A stretch of 64,000 nt of DNA from Acidobacteriota bacterium (GCA_029781855.1 JAKOVX010000059.1:51449-115448); one strand, 5' to 3'; shown: positions 9,168 through 17,180, counted from the first letter of the stretch. Numbers and translations: made by a program. Notes: generated by a model from the letters alone, not told the origin.

Positions 9168-10283
9168 TTGGCAAAACCAACCTATTTGATCAAAGTGAGT
9201 ATTGGACAACCACGCATTTGTATTGTTGGAAACCTGGTTGGGCGGCACACTGGAAATGTCACCACACAGGGTCAGATCCTTGCGGACTTGCTCGTAAAGA
9301 CCGGGTACGACGTCATTTCGGTGTCTTCTAAGCTGAATCGCTTATTGAGAATGGCGGAGATCGTCATCACGGTGGTCGGGCGAAGAAGGTCGATCGATTT
9401 GATTATCGTCGAGGTTTATAGCGGACCGAGTTTTGTAATTGCTGATACCGTAAGCCTTATTGGCAAGTATCTTGGAATCCCGACGGTCGGGGTGCTTCAC
9501 GGTGGGAGTTTGCCGGAATTCATGACGAGGAATACGAAATGGGTCTCCCGTGTTTTGCGTCGCTTTGACGAACTCGTGTCCCCTTCGGCGTACCTAAAAG
9601 AAGCTACTGGACAACTGGGACTGAAGGCACGGATAATCCCTAACGTAATAGATCTTGATAGGTATCCGCATAGGTTGCGCCGAAAGATCGAACCGAAATT
9701 GATCTGGATGCGTGCATTCCACAGCATTTACAATCCCGGGCTTGCAATTGAGGCGTTTTCATTGATCCTTGACAATCACCCCGAAGCGACGTTGGTAATG
9801 GCAGGCGTTGATAAGGGGCTCGAGGCGAGTATCAAGCAGCTGGCGCTTGAACTTGGTACTGATCGTCGCATCCGGTTCCCGGGATTTCTAGGTCCGGAGG
9901 CCAAGGCTCGTGAATTCTCGGAAGCCGACATCTACTTGAATACGAACGATGTCGACAACATGCCCGTAACGGTCGTCGAATCGTGCGCTTTTGGATTGCC
10001 GGTCATTGCAACTGACGTCGGGGGCATCGGATTTTTGATTGACCATGGCAACGAAGGGTTACTCGTACCAGCGGGTAACGCCGCGGAGATCGCGGACGCA
10101 GTAACGCGGCTCCTTGGTGATCCGGAACTTACAAGCCGAATCTCGGCCAACGGCCGCCTCCTAGCCGAACGATCGTCATGGGAGTCAGTCAGGTCAAATT
10201 GGGAGAACATGTTTCGTGAACTCGGGTTCCGTTACCCCGTCAGGACCGCGTCTGCCGCGGTGCATGAGAGGCCATCGGTCTAA
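9168..10283 (+). CDS. Family 4 glycosyltransferase (GT-B)
   Basis: A GT4 enzyme of up to 371 residues: N-terminal 'PRICIVGNLVGRHTGNVTTQG', a central 'HGGSLPEF', and a donor domain with 'SEADIYLNTNDVDNMPVTVVESCAFGLPVIATDVGG'. The first acidic residue of the usual E-x7-E pair appears as Asp (DVDNMPVTVVES), a modest departure. The TTG start is the only long choice; a GTG at 9195 begins closer to the first beta strand. It lies 15 bases after the ligase and its TAA abuts the next ATG (TAAATG), so it is within the same operon. Confidence 0.82.
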   Translation: MAKPTYLIKVSIGQPRICIVGNLVGRHTGNVTTQGQILADLLVKTGYDVISVSSKLNRLLRMAEIVITVVGRRRSIDLIIVEVYSGPSFVIADTVSLIGKYLGIPTVGVLHGGSLPEFMTRNTKWVSRVLRRFDELVSPSAYLKEATGQLGLKARIIPNVIDLDRYPHRLRRKIEPKLIWMRAFHSIYNPGLAIEAFSLILDNHPEATLVMAGVDKGLEASIKQLALELGTDRRIRFPGFLGPEAKAREFSEADIYLNTNDVDNMPVTVVESCAFGLPVIATDVGGIGFLIDHGNEGLLVPAGNAAEIADAVTRLLGDPELTSRISANGRLLAERSSWESVRSNWENMFRELGFRYPVRTASAAVHERPSV

Positions 10284-11666
10284 ATGTCTGTTGCCAATCG
10301 TTTGTACAACCTTCTTCCTATACCGGCAAGATCCGTCGCGGCGAGTCTCAGAGGACACTATCTTAACCGGTGGCGATATGGCTCCGACACAGAATCGATG
10401 GTAGCCGCTGCCCTGGAACGGGAACATTGGAGCGATTCTCAGTGGGAGAAATGGCGCATGGGTCGCATAAGCTACGTGCTGAACCGGGCGGCGACACGGG
10501 TTCCGTTTTATCGCCGAGCGTGGGCTGAACGCCGGCGGCGGGGCGACAATTCATCCTGGGAATATCTCGAAAACTGGGAGGTGTTGGAGAAAGAGGCCCT
10601 TCGCGCCCGTCCGCTTGAATTTATCGCCGATGATTGTAATCCAAAACGGATGTTCCATGATCACACGAGCGGCACAACGGGCACCTCTCTCTCGCTTTAT
10701 CTGACGAAGGAAACGGTCAGACACTGGTACGCACTATTTGAAGCCCGCTCAAGACGGTGGTACGGGATGACCCGGCATGACAGGTGGGCGATCCTTGGAG
10801 GACAGATGGTCACGCCGGCGCACCAGAAGCGGCCGCCGTTCTGGGTCTGGAATTCCGGTCTAAATCAGCTTTATATGTCCTCTTACCACCTTAGTGCTCA
10901 GAACGTGCCGGCATATTTCGGTGCTCTTGAGAAATATGGTGTCCGGTACATTTTGGGATACCCGTCTTCGGTCTATTCCCTTGCCGCGGAAGCGATCCGT
11001 CTGGGGCGAAAAATGGATAAGATCGAAGTTATTGTTTTGAATGCTGAGCCGGTCTACGAATTTCAGCGTGAAGCGATCGGTATCGCGTTTCAATGTCCGG
11101 TCCGCGAAACTTACGGCATGGCCGAGATCGTCGCGGCGGCCGGGGAATGCGAAAATGGTCGCCTCCATCAATGGCCCGAAGCCGGGATCATTGAAGCCGG
11201 GGCAGTGGTCGGCGAAGGTCTCTCTGAATTTATATGCACGGGACTCATGAACGCCGATATGCCGCTGATCCGATACCGGGTCGGCGATAGCGGCGAACTT
11301 TCGACCGACAAGTGTGCTTGTGGAAGGACACTTCCAGTCATCGAGGAGATCGCGGGCCGTACCGATGATGTTCTGTTCGCCAGCGACGGACGCCAGATCG
11401 GCCGGATGGACCCGGTGTTCAAGGGAGGTATGCCGATCAAAGAAGCCCAGATCGTTCAGGAATCCCTCTCACGGATCACAGTCAATTACGTGCCGGCCGA
11501 CGATTTTCGCGATACGGCGCTAGCCGAACTGACAACCCGTATTCGGGAGAGGCTTGGTGACGTCGAAGTTGAATTCGAAAAGATGAGATCGATCCCCCGA
11601 ACATCCAGAGGAAAATTCCGAGCGGTAATTTGTAAGGTAGATCCCGACGAAACCGGAATTTGTTAA
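10284..11666 (+). CDS. CapK/PaaK-like adenylate-forming enzyme
   Basis: A 460-residue member of the ANL superfamily, of the phenylacetate-CoA-ligase/CapK branch. Visible are the P-loop-like TSGTTGTS (128-135), the adenine-binding ETYGMAE (275-281), 'DMPLIRYRVGDSG' and a 'CACGRTLP' segment that is typical of CapK/PaaK proteins. These enzymes activate a carboxylate as the acyl-adenylate. CapK homologues are frequent in capsule and exopolysaccharide loci, where they are thought to activate an acyl or amino-acid substituent. No acyl carrier protein lies nearby and the carboxylate is unknown. The start directly follows the previous stop. Confidence 0.82.
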   Translation: MSVANRLYNLLPIPARSVAASLRGHYLNRWRYGSDTESMVAAALEREHWSDSQWEKWRMGRISYVLNRAATRVPFYRRAWAERRRRGDNSSWEYLENWEVLEKEALRARPLEFIADDCNPKRMFHDHTSGTTGTSLSLYLTKETVRHWYALFEARSRRWYGMTRHDRWAILGGQMVTPAHQKRPPFWVWNSGLNQLYMSSYHLSAQNVPAYFGALEKYGVRYILGYPSSVYSLAAEAIRLGRKMDKIEVIVLNAEPVYEFQREAIGIAFQCPVRETYGMAEIVAAAGECENGRLHQWPEAGIIEAGAVVGEGLSEFICTGLMNADMPLIRYRVGDSGELSTDKCACGRTLPVIEEIAGRTDDVLFASDGRQIGRMDPVFKGGMPIKEAQIVQESLSRITVNYVPADDFRDTALAELTTRIRERLGDVEVEFEKMRSIPRTSRGKFRAVICKVDPDETGIC

Positions 11667-11680
11667 GGTCGAGAAAAGAA

Positions 11681-12715
11681 ATGAAAAACAATAGCGAGAT
11701 GCCACTGGTTTCCATAGTCATTCCGGTGCGAAACGAAGCGGCGTTCATTGAGCGCGGCCTTTCCGCGGTGCTCGGTCAAACGTATCCAAAGGATCGGATC
11801 GAGATAGTGGTCGCCGATGGGATGTCAACAGATGGTACGCGTGAAAAGATCTTAGAGATCGCGGCCCGGTCTGAGATGAACATTTTGATCGTGGATAACG
11901 TCAAGCAGATCGCTCCGACCGGGCTCAACCGTGCTATCGAGAAAGCCAGCGGCGAGATAATTATCAGGGTCGACGGCCATTGCGAGATCGATCCCGACTA
12001 TGTCGCAAATTGTGTAGAGCTTTTAGAATCCGGACGGGCAGAGGGTGTCGGCGGACCGATCGAAACGGTTGGTGAAACGCCGCGGGCCGCCGCGATCTCT
12101 ATGGCCATGAGTTCAAATTTCGGTGTTGGAGGCTCGGCCTTTCGCACGATCAACGACCGGGAGATGTTGACGGACACGGTGGCTTTTCCCGGGTACACAC
12201 GCAAGATCATTGAGCAGGCCGGTCCGTTCAATGAGGAGCTGGTCCGGAATCAGGACGACGAATACAATTTTCGGATCAGAAAACTTGGGGGCCGGATACT
12301 TTTGTCCCCGAAGATCCGTTCGCGCTATTACAGCCGCAGCACTTTCGGTTCGCTTTGGAGGCAATATTTTCAGTACGGATACTGGAAGGTCCGCGTGCTT
12401 CAAATGCATCCGAAGCAGATGAGTCTCCGGCAATTCGTTCCGTTCGTATTTGTTTCGTCGATCATCTTGCTAGGCCTTCTTTCCCCATTTTTCTTCGCCT
12501 TCCGCCTGACGCTGGCCGTTGAAGTCGGTATGTATCTACTCGCCAATCTCGCCGCGTCGTTCAAGGTGGCGGGATCTCGGATCAGAGCAATACCATTCCT
12601 GTCGTTGAGTTTCTTTATTCTCCATGTAGCGTATGGGTTGGGGTCCATGTTCGGTCTCTTCGTATTTCGTAATCGTTGGGGGCATCGGTCGGAACGGGCG
12701 ACCGTGACAGAATAG
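11681..12715 (+). CDS. ExoA-like family 2 glycosyltransferase, membrane anchored
   Basis: The 344-residue protein has an N-terminal GT-A domain (VSIVIPVRNEA; VADGMSTDGT near 45-53; RVDGHCEIDP near 97-106; 'VRNQDDEYNFRIRKLG' as the catalytic-base region) and three C-terminal hydrophobic helices from about residue 255. This arrangement is characteristic of ExoA-type enzymes of succinoglycan biosynthesis, which elongate undecaprenyl-linked chains. A GAGAAAAG Shine-Dalgarno-like stretch precedes the ATG at 11681; a TTG at 11660 would overlap the previous gene. It closes the first glycan operon; no clear terminator follows. Confidence 0.85.
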   Translation: MKNNSEMPLVSIVIPVRNEAAFIERGLSAVLGQTYPKDRIEIVVADGMSTDGTREKILEIAARSEMNILIVDNVKQIAPTGLNRAIEKASGEIIIRVDGHCEIDPDYVANCVELLESGRAEGVGGPIETVGETPRAAAISMAMSSNFGVGGSAFRTINDREMLTDTVAFPGYTRKIIEQAGPFNEELVRNQDDEYNFRIRKLGGRILLSPKIRSRYYSRSTFGSLWRQYFQYGYWKVRVLQMHPKQMSLRQFVPFVFVSSIILLGLLSPFFFAFRLTLAVEVGMYLLANLAASFKVAGSRIRAIPFLSLSFFILHVAYGLGSMFGLFVFRNRWGHRSERATVTE

Positions 12716-12941
12716 TGTTTTCCTGAATTTGATTACAAGATCTCGAGCTGACCCAAGTCTCGGACAAAACGACAGGTTCTATTGGACATATCTGCTTTAC
12801 CAAACGGGCACTTAGCGCCGATGTGTTTGGTGCAAAACATGAGATATTCTGGTAAGAAACGCTTCCCTGTCCGCCACTTCCATGCACCGGCAGAAAAACT
12901 CAATAGAGATTGGTCGTGGGTCCGACAAGACATAGTTGGTC

Positions 12942-12970
12942 TTGAAAGTGGTTTGGCAAATTCGAATTAT
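12942..12970 (+). promoter_or_regulatory. Candidate sigma-70-type promoter of the lasso operon
   Basis: TTGAAA at 12942-12947 and AATTAT at 12965-12970 are separated by 17 bases. Five of six and four of six bases match the E. coli-type consensus. It lies in the 289-base gap between the ExoA-like gene and the B1 gene, which otherwise shows nothing recognisable. Transcription from it would begin near 12977, upstream of the ATG at 13005 but after an alternative start at 12969, so it also favours the later start. Prediction by eye only. Confidence 0.35.
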
Positions 12971-13004
12971 GCACGGCGGCTTTACATTGGCACAAGTTAA
13001 CAAA

Positions 13005-13310
13005 ATGACGATGGCTAAAACTTCGGAAACGCCCATTAACAAGCGGCGTTATCGAGCTATCCGAGAGCACTTGGTATCTGATCTCGATTCGAAAGCGGTA
13101 ATACTCAGCCTTAAGAATGGAAGGTATTACGGCTTGAATAAGGTCGGGCTCGCGATCTGGGCACTAGTCCAGAAACCCTTGACGATCGCTGAGATCGAGA
13201 AGGCACTGCTCCGGGAATATGCGGTTGATGAAGAAACGTGTCGTCGCGAAGTGATCGGGTTTCTGGAGACAATGGTTTGCGAAGAATTGGTCGAGGTAAA
13301 TGAAGAATAG
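13005..13310 (+). CDS. Lasso peptide B1 / PqqD-like RiPP recognition element protein
   Basis: A small winged-helix protein of about 101 residues. The family hallmark 'LKNGRYYGLNKVGLAIWALV' spans roughly residues 36-55 and is followed by a helix rich in Glu. In lasso peptide systems this domain (B1) binds the leader of the precursor and presents it to the B2 protease. Its last 11 bases overlap the start of the B2 gene, and the locus order B1-B2-C-A is a recognised lasso layout. ATG codons at 12969 and 13011 are alternative starts; 13005 fits the candidate promoter best. Confidence 0.9.
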   Translation: MTMAKTSETPINKRRYRAIREHLVSDLDSKAVILSLKNGRYYGLNKVGLAIWALVQKPLTIAEIEKALLREYAVDEETCRREVIGFLETMVCEELVEVNEE

Positions 13311-13743
13311 GTTGTTGAGGTTTGTCTTCACAAGTCCCCATGAAAGGGCAATGATTCTGCGTTCGATTTTTTGGCTGACGTACTATCGCTCCGGCCTTTG
13401 GTTGTTTCCGTCGTTCATCACAAGGAAAGCGGCGGCGGATCTTACTAATAATTCAGGTAATCACAGGCAGGCCGACAAGGCCCTGATTTATGACGTCGTA
13501 CGCTCTGTTCGTCGATGCAGCAGATATGTCCCGTCCGCTTCGTGCCTGACCCAGGCTCTGGCGGCTAAGACAGTTTTGAAACGTTACGGTCAGTCATCCA
13601 CGTTGAGGATCGGCGTGGCCCCGATCGATTCAACTATCGAGGCTCACGCCTGGGTTGAAATAGAAGGCAAGATAGTGCTTGGAAGGCTACCGCAGCAAGC
13701 ACGTTTTTCAGTAATGAGTTCTCGTCCCGATAGCTTAACATGA
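13300..13743 (+). CDS. Lasso peptide B2 leader peptidase (transglutaminase-like)
   Basis: The 147-residue protein matches the B2 cysteine-protease family. The nucleophile is C82 in SASCLTQALA, and the catalytic histidine is H116 in EAHAWVEIEG. The N-terminal third is a basic, hydrophobic helix (FWLTYYRSGLWLF) as in stand-alone B2 proteins. It removes the leader from the precursor after delivery by B1, in the cytosol. It overlaps B1 by 11 bases and its TGA overlaps the next ATG (ATGA), so B1-B2-C form a tight translation unit. The length is normal for the family. Confidence 0.92.
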   Translation: MKNRLLRFVFTSPHERAMILRSIFWLTYYRSGLWLFPSFITRKAAADLTNNSGNHRQADKALIYDVVRSVRRCSRYVPSASCLTQALAAKTVLKRYGQSSTLRIGVAPIDSTIEAHAWVEIEGKIVLGRLPQQARFSVMSSRPDSLT

Positions 13744-15716
13744 GCGGAATAGTAGCGATCTTCAACCTTGATGGACGTCCGGCTTCCCTGCCGCTAGTCG
13801 GTAGAACTCTAGACAGGCTTGAGCATCGTGGCGCCGATGGCCGCGGGGTATGGGTAGACGGAAATATTGGCCTCGGTCATCGTATGAGATGGACAACGCC
13901 AGAGTCGCAAAACGAGAAATTGCCTTTGAAGAGTCCCGAGAGCGGGTGCGTTATTAGCTGCGATGCACGGATCGACAATCGGGATGAAATGCTCCGGCAA
14001 CTGTCATTCGGCCAGAAACCAGCGACCGAGATATCGGATAGCGAAATAATTCTGCGGGCCTATGAGAAATGGGGCCAAGAGTGCCCGCGGCATCTGGTCG
14101 GCGATTTCGTATTCGCGATCTGGGACAAATCGCACAGGAAACTTTTTTGCGCCCGCGACACACTCGGGCTAAAGCATTTTTATTATTATTATCGTCCGGG
14201 CCGCCTTTTTGCGCTGGCTTCGGAGATCAAGGCCCTCCTGGAGATCGATGAGGTTCCGAAAGAGATCAACGAAGCTCATCTTGCTGACTATTTGATATTG
14301 AAATCGGAAGACAGAGTTTCGACATTTTATAAGGGCATTGAGAGATTGCCGTTAAACCACTCGCTAACCGTCACATCGGAACGGATCCAGACGCGACAAT
14401 GCTGGTCGCCAGATCTTAAGGAGATCAGGCTCAAACGAGACTCCGACTACCACGAAGCCTTTCTTGAAAAGTTCTCGCAGGCGGTAAATTGCCGACTGCG
14501 CAGCGCCTATCCCGTCGGGGCTATGCTGTCGGGTGGCCTGGACTCATCGGCCGTAGTTTGTGTTGCCGACAAGACCCTTCGTGCCCAGGGCCGGGGTCCG
14601 TTAAGCACTTATTCGGCGGTCTTCCCTACCCTCGCTAAGGAGGACCCGCGGGTCGACGAATCCTCCTTTATGCGGTCGGTTATTGAACAAACAGGTGTAA
14701 ACGCACATTTTGTGAACGTCGATGACGCAAGTCCGCTTCAGAACATGGACAAGATCGTTTGGCATACGGACCACCCGGTCGGTTACCTGAATGTCTACAT
14801 GGATTCCCAGATCTTTAAGAAGTGCCAGGCGGACGGCATCAGAACCTTGTTAACAGGACACGACGGGGACACTACTGTTACGTACGGGTATCAGGAATTC
14901 GAGCAATTGGCCAGACGCGGCCGGGTCGTCCGGATGATGCGCGAGGCCCGGGCAATGAACATCAACATGCCATCCAGAGGGCACACGTTCAAGCGACTCG
15001 CCTGGCATCAGGGAGTAAAACCGGCCATCCCGTCCGCTCTTGTTAGTGCCTGGCGAGTAGCGAGATTCTGGAAAAACAGCATTATCGATGATACGGCTGT
15101 CCCGCATCCGTTGCATTTGAGCTCGGTTAATCCGAATTTCCGGTCCAGAGAGAGACTTATCGAACGGATGGAAGCACTATGGGAGGAAAACTACCCGAGC
15201 GAGGTCTTGCCTGCGGAGCACCACTGGAATTCACTGACGACCGGTCTTTTCTCCAATATGCATGAGCAGGTTGAGAAGCTTTCGGCGGCATATGGTGTGG
15301 AGCCGCGGCACCCATTCTTTGACCGAAGGCTGATCGAGTTCTGCGTTGCGCTTCCTCCGGGACAGCGGATCTATAAGGGATGGACGCGGTCGATATTTCG
15401 ATTCGCGATGGAGGGGATACTGCCTCCGGATGTACAGTGGCGGGTCGACAAAGCAAATCTTGGCGCCCACATCAAGTTAAATTTGCTCAAATACGGGCGG
15501 GATGAGATCGAAAAGGCGATCGGCCGGGATTCATGGAAAGTCGCAAAATATCTGGATGTTAATTTGCTTAGATCAGCATACGAGGACTTCGGACGAGACG
15601 CCAATCGTAAAGACGCCGAGGCTCTATTGCTTCTGACGAGCATGTATTTGATCAAGTGGCTTGACCATTCGGGCTTTGCCGATCGGGATCGGGCCGCTTC
15701 GTCTGCCAGCGTATGA
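13740..15716 (+). CDS. Lasso peptide cyclase (C protein, asparagine-synthetase-like)
   Basis: The 658-residue protein has an N-terminal glutamine-amidotransferase-like domain (1-200) and a C-terminal ATP-pyrophosphatase domain with SGGLDSS at 264-270. Residue 2 is Ser (MSGI), not the Cys nucleophile of true asparagine synthetase (MCGI), so the glutaminase site is inactive as seen. This agrees with a cyclase that adenylates an Asp/Glu side chain of the core and lets the N-terminal amine attack it, forming the macrolactam. It is slightly longer than AsnB (about 550-600 residues). Together with B1, B2 and the precursor it makes the lasso assignment secure at locus level. Confidence 0.9.
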   Translation: MSGIVAIFNLDGRPASLPLVGRTLDRLEHRGADGRGVWVDGNIGLGHRMRWTTPESQNEKLPLKSPESGCVISCDARIDNRDEMLRQLSFGQKPATEISDSEIILRAYEKWGQECPRHLVGDFVFAIWDKSHRKLFCARDTLGLKHFYYYYRPGRLFALASEIKALLEIDEVPKEINEAHLADYLILKSEDRVSTFYKGIERLPLNHSLTVTSERIQTRQCWSPDLKEIRLKRDSDYHEAFLEKFSQAVNCRLRSAYPVGAMLSGGLDSSAVVCVADKTLRAQGRGPLSTYSAVFPTLAKEDPRVDESSFMRSVIEQTGVNAHFVNVDDASPLQNMDKIVWHTDHPVGYLNVYMDSQIFKKCQADGIRTLLTGHDGDTTVTYGYQEFEQLARRGRVVRMMREARAMNINMPSRGHTFKRLAWHQGVKPAIPSALVSAWRVARFWKNSIIDDTAVPHPLHLSSVNPNFRSRERLIERMEALWEENYPSEVLPAEHHWNSLTTGLFSNMHEQVEKLSAAYGVEPRHPFFDRRLIEFCVALPPGQRIYKGWTRSIFRFAMEGILPPDVQWRVDKANLGAHIKLNLLKYGRDEIEKAIGRDSWKVAKYLDVNLLRSAYEDFGRDANRKDAEALLLLTSMYLIKWLDHSGFADRDRAASSASV

Positions 15717-15808
15717 TCGGCGCGGCAAATTTCGATCTCATGAAGTTTTGACGATCATTCGAGGCGCGACCTGGTTCGCGTTTGGAACTGTTGTCGAATC
15801 CATGCGCT

Positions 15809-15827
15809 TGCAAAATAGCGTTTTGCA
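15809..15827 (+). promoter_or_regulatory. Short inverted repeat upstream of the precursor gene
   Basis: TGCAAAA (15809-15815) and TTTTGCA (15821-15827) form a perfect 7-bp dyad around a 5-base centre, 12 bases before the Shine-Dalgarno of the precursor gene. It could be an operator or a 5'-UTR hairpin that insulates the precursor's ribosome site. No terminator-like T tract follows beyond the arm itself. Function is unproven. Confidence 0.35.
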
Positions 15828-15838
15828 GAAACCATAAG

Positions 15839-15846
15839 AAAGGAGG
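15839..15846 (+). promoter_or_regulatory. Strong ribosome binding site of the precursor gene
   Basis: AAAGGAGG ends five bases before the ATG at 15852. It is the best Shine-Dalgarno in the neighbourhood; the coupled B1-B2-C genes have none this strong. It fixes the start of the short precursor gene and suggests high translation of the substrate relative to the enzymes. Confidence 0.75.
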
Positions 15847-15851
15847 ATAAA

Positions 15852-16019
15852 ATGGAAAAAGAAGTCGAAAAAAAGCTAACTTGGGAAAAACCGGATGTTA
15901 CTGTATTCGGCGATCTTGCCTCACTGACACAAGGAAGTCCTCAAGGCACGGGTAAAAACCTGGGCTTTGGCGATGACATTTTGCAGGTGGTAAACGCCGG
16001 CATTTCTTCGGTTCCCTAG
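15852..16019 (+). CDS. Lasso peptide precursor (A peptide), 55 residues
   Basis: The gene begins MEKEVEKKLTWEKPDVT and ends ISSVP before TAG. The leader shows the lasso pattern: aromatic-x-x-Pro (W11-E-K-P14, in place of YxxP), F19-G20, and L25-T26-Q27, where Thr is normally the penultimate leader residue. Cleavage after Q27 would give a 28-residue core beginning GSPQGTGKN, with no Asp/Glu at ring positions 7-9; the first acids are positions 14-15. Cleavage after T33 would give a core beginning GKNLGFGDD, with Asp at positions 8 and 9, a conventional ring. It sits between the cyclase and the kinase genes, behind a strong ribosome site. Too short for most gene callers. Confidence 0.88.
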   Translation: MEKEVEKKLTWEKPDVTVFGDLASLTQGSPQGTGKNLGFGDDILQVVNAGISSVP

Positions 16020-16030
16020 TTTGACCCGAA

Positions 16031-16067
16031 GGCCTGTCCTTGGATAGGCTCATTCGACTGACAGGCC
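16031..16067 (+). promoter_or_regulatory. Stem-loop just after the precursor gene, with alternative pairings
   Basis: GGCCTGTC (16031-16038) pairs perfectly with GACAGGCC (16060-16067), 11 bases after the precursor stop. The 3' arm can instead pair with a later stretch: GGCCGC (16064-16069) with GCGGCC (16090-16095), followed by TTTCT. The two structures exclude each other. It may stabilise the precursor mRNA end or act as an attenuator; this is inference from sequence complementarity only. Confidence 0.45.
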
Positions 16068-16105
16068 GCAACTCTGGCAAATGCGGGTCGCGGCCTTTCT
16101 ATAAG

Positions 16106-16159
16106 AAGAGCGAAACCACCGAACGATCACAATTGATGTTCGCCGGTGGTTTCGCTTTT
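16106..16159 (+). terminator. Intrinsic terminator/attenuator between precursor and kinase genes
   Basis: A 12-bp perfect stem, GCGAAACCACCG (16110-16121) with CGGTGGTTTCGC (16144-16155), is extended by A-T and G-T pairs into the flanking AAGA and TTTT (16156-16159). The loop is 22 bases. It ends 11 bases before the kinase ATG, so it should reduce read-through from the precursor into the kinase, exporter and nucleotidyltransferase genes. This would give high precursor and low tailoring/export expression. The large loop and the short T tract make its efficiency uncertain. Confidence 0.65.
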
Positions 16160-16170
16160 GACATCGCAAT

Positions 16171-17112
16171 ATGTTTTCCAATTCCGAAAAATATTCCTAT
16201 TTTGCTTACGGAATGAAAATCGACTCATCGATACGCATGCCGGACCTCGTCGAAGGCGGGACCGGATCCGATGTTACTTTTCGCTTCGGAATATTGTCCG
16301 ACGATTATCTAAATGACATCATTCGAACGCCGGTCCTTGATACCCCGGGTTGCCGGGTCAGGGTATCCGAGCGGGCGATGTCCTTCGATTGGCCGATCAT
16401 CGGAAAAATATTGATCATCGATGGGCGGGAGGTGGTAGCGCAGCCCGCTCCCGGCGCATCCGAAGACGACTTGCTGCCTTTCCTTACCGGCCCGGCAATG
16501 ATCGCACTGCTTCATCAACGCGGATTTTTGGTCCTTCACGCTAGTTGTGTTCTTGTAAACGGCATTGCCGTTGCTTTCATGGGGGCCAAAGGTTTTGGAA
16601 AGTCGACGCTTGCTGCCTGTATGTACGCCCGCGGCCACACTTTGATCAGCGACGACATTGTCCCGGTCTATTTCTCGGGGGACAGAGTTCATACATGGCC
16701 GGGATACCCACGGATCAAACTCTATCCGGACTCGGTCGTTGCCGCCGGAAGTGATCCGAAGCAGCTCCCTTACATTCACCGGCTGATCGAAAAACATTCC
16801 TTCGCGTGTCCGAATGATAGTTTCGTCGATCCGGTCAACTTGGGGGCGCTCTATGTTCTGGATAAGAGCGACGTCGTCAGCATTGACGACATCGATCTTA
16901 GCCGGACATTTATTGAGTTGGTAACAAATACCCACGCCGGCCATCATCTTGAGCGAATGAATTCGCAAGAGCGGCATTTCAGGCAATGTCAAGAGCTGGT
17001 TCGTCTGATCCCGTCTTTCCGCTTCAGCCGGCCACACCGCTTCGATGAGATAGATGCTGTGTGTTCAACGCTTGAGACGCACATTTTGGGCCTCGATCGC
17101 GCAAATGGCTAG
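16171..17112 (+). CDS. HPr-kinase-like protein of the lasso locus
   Basis: The 313-residue protein resembles the C-terminal HprK kinase domain: 'LVLHASCVLVNG' (H123), a Walker A loop GAKGFGKST (138-146) and 'LISDDIVPV' with D161-D162, the HprK acidic pair. The N-terminal 110 residues are beta-rich and unlike HprK's regulatory domain. Homologues in paeninodin-type lasso loci phosphorylate the C-terminal serine of the precursor. Here the precursor ends SSVP with no terminal serine, so the target could be S52/S53, another residue or another substrate. No clear Shine-Dalgarno precedes the ATG, and a terminator-like hairpin ends 11 bases upstream. Confidence 0.82.
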   Translation: MFSNSEKYSYFAYGMKIDSSIRMPDLVEGGTGSDVTFRFGILSDDYLNDIIRTPVLDTPGCRVRVSERAMSFDWPIIGKILIIDGREVVAQPAPGASEDDLLPFLTGPAMIALLHQRGFLVLHASCVLVNGIAVAFMGAKGFGKSTLAACMYARGHTLISDDIVPVYFSGDRVHTWPGYPRIKLYPDSVVAAGSDPKQLPYIHRLIEKHSFACPNDSFVDPVNLGALYVLDKSDVVSIDDIDLSRTFIELVTNTHAGHHLERMNSQERHFRQCQELVRLIPSFRFSRPHRFDEIDAVCSTLETHILGLDRANG

Positions 17113-17125
17113 TTTCGAGAATATA

Positions 17126-17149
17126 CTTTCCGGCAACGTTGCCGGAAAG
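17126..17149. promoter_or_regulatory. Perfect 24-bp palindrome between kinase and exporter genes
   Basis: The half-site CTTTCCGGCAAC (17126-17137) is followed directly by its exact reverse complement (17138-17149). It lies 13 bases after the kinase stop and 31 bases before the preferred exporter ATG. As DNA it is an ideal site for a dimeric regulator. As RNA it can form a 9-bp GC-rich stem with an AACGUU loop. No T tract follows, so it is not a standard terminator. Confidence 0.6.
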
Positions 17150-17180
17150 CAAGTTTAGCGATCATTTCAATGGCAACCAA

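Noticed and set aside
16309..17037. A 242-codon minus-strand frame
   Set aside because: It is antisense to the HprK-like gene, whose Walker A and DD motifs prove the plus frame.
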